In this document: positions 24,213 to 24,634 of the stretch, one piece after another
How positions within the stretch are numbered: position 1 is the first letter of the stretch
How the letters are laid out: every line of letters starts with the position of its first letter
IMG/VR virus record: IMGVR_UViG_3300020200_000169
Coordinates: 1 to 24,634 of that record
Source: a virus
Length of the DNA stretch: 24,634 bases
Reading direction: 5' to 3' (one strand)
Notes under the pieces: model-generated
What the model saw: the letters and a program-made list of their open reading frames with translations, nothing else
Database searches by the model: none
What the model was told of the DNA's origin: nothing
Position numbers and translations under genes: made by a program

Positions 24213-24634
24213 ATGGCGACAAATCCGTATTTCAGATCATACGATTCTGATCGAGAACAAAAACTCATCAATGAATTGACTATTGAAACTATTCGTGCAA
24301 TGGGTCGAGATGTTCTGTATATTCCTAGAGATTATTTGAATATAGACAACATATTCGGAGAAGATCCGGAAGCAAAATTTACCGAAGGATATCCGATAGA
24401 GGCCTATCTGGTAGACGTAGATCGTTTTCAAGGAAACCGAGACGTTATAGCAAAATTTGGTGTACAAATAACAGATCGTTGCACTATACTGTTATCTAAA
24501 ACCAGATTCGAAGAAGAAATAAAACTTAAAAGAACAGAGATACTCAAGCCTCGTGTTGGAGATTTAATATATCTTCCTCTTTCCAAGTCTTTGTTTGAAA
24601 TCAATTATGTAGAAGACGAATTTCCATTTTATCA
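24213..24634 (+). CDS. gp14: Neck protein gp14, 5' part cut by the right edge
   Basis: ATG 24213 begins MATNPYFRSYDSD, the usual start of marine T4-like gp14. Residues 22-60 (LTIETIRAMGRDVLYIPRD, then YLNIDNIFGEDPEAKF) match the family's 'D.FY.PR.....D.l.GED...KF' block. Residues 63-90 (EAYLVDVDRFQGN..VIAKFGVQITD) continue it. About 140 residues are visible with no stop; T4 gp14 has 256. gp14 forms the lower neck with gp13. An ATG at 24209 is in another frame and is not used. Confidence 0.93.
   Translation, partial: MATNPYFRSYDSDREQKLINELTIETIRAMGRDVLYIPRDYLNIDNIFGEDPEAKFTEGYPIEAYLVDVDRFQGNRDVIAKFGVQITDRCTILLSKTRFEEEIKLKRTEILKPRVGDLIYLPLSKSLFEINYVEDEFPFY

Noticed and set aside
1-24634. tRNA genes, integrase, transposase or origin
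   Set aside because: No cloverleaf, recombinase motif, inverted terminal repeat or origin-like repeat cluster was seen on reading; the short gene gaps leave little room for them.

Overview
The window looks like part of the tail and neck region of a lytic, T4-like marine myovirus. All genes lie on the + strand, packed with short gaps or TAATG/ATGA-type overlaps, in an AT-rich background. No tRNA, integrase, insertion sequence, CRISPR array or replication gene was seen. The strongest anchors are a gp25/gpW-type baseplate wedge protein (3722-4090), a gp6-type wedge protein (4087-5763), the neck protein gp13 (23406-24209) and the start of neck protein gp14 (24213 to the right edge). This order (25, 6, 7/8-like, fibres, 13, 14) follows the T4 tail module.

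Layout. Positions 2-2710 hold the end of a gene cut by the left edge and a 734-residue protein that joins a very cysteine-rich N-terminal part to a cysteine-free, nucleotidyltransferase-like C-terminal part. Positions 2718-9008 hold the baseplate block: a possible hub or tail protein, gp25, gp6, a gp7-position protein, a gp8-like protein and a small adaptor-like protein with an FKPG.ALQASEL motif. Positions 9021-21584 are a 12.5-kb fibre/adhesin cassette of six genes, where T4 has genes 9-12 and wac. Three of them begin with short collagen-like Gly-X-Y runs. Four carry a repeated CC-containing disulfide-type module. Single members add a dockerin-like calcium loop, a C-type-lectin-like (DUF1566-like) domain, a BACON-like domain and a CC..WD..C module. 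Positions 21642-23357 hold two unassigned small genes and a probable metal-binding protein, before gp13 and gp14.

How they work together. The gp25/gp6/7/8-like proteins would build the baseplate wedges, the cassette would supply receptor-binding fibres and surface decoration, and gp13/gp14 would close the neck above the tail. Junction motifs fitting NATAAATA (the late-promoter form known from T4-like cyanophages; T4 uses TATAAATA) suggest late expression.

Most notable are the modular cysteine-rich adhesins. Several of their modules (CC repeats, the CC..WD..C motif, the dockerin-like DLNGD loop) resemble those common in Planctomycetes-type secreted proteins. Some sit in short GC-rich islands (roughly 50-70% GC by hand count) inside an AT-rich genome, which suggests module capture from a higher-GC donor. 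Host identity is not determined by the sequence; a planctomycete or another bacterium sharing that habitat is only an inference.
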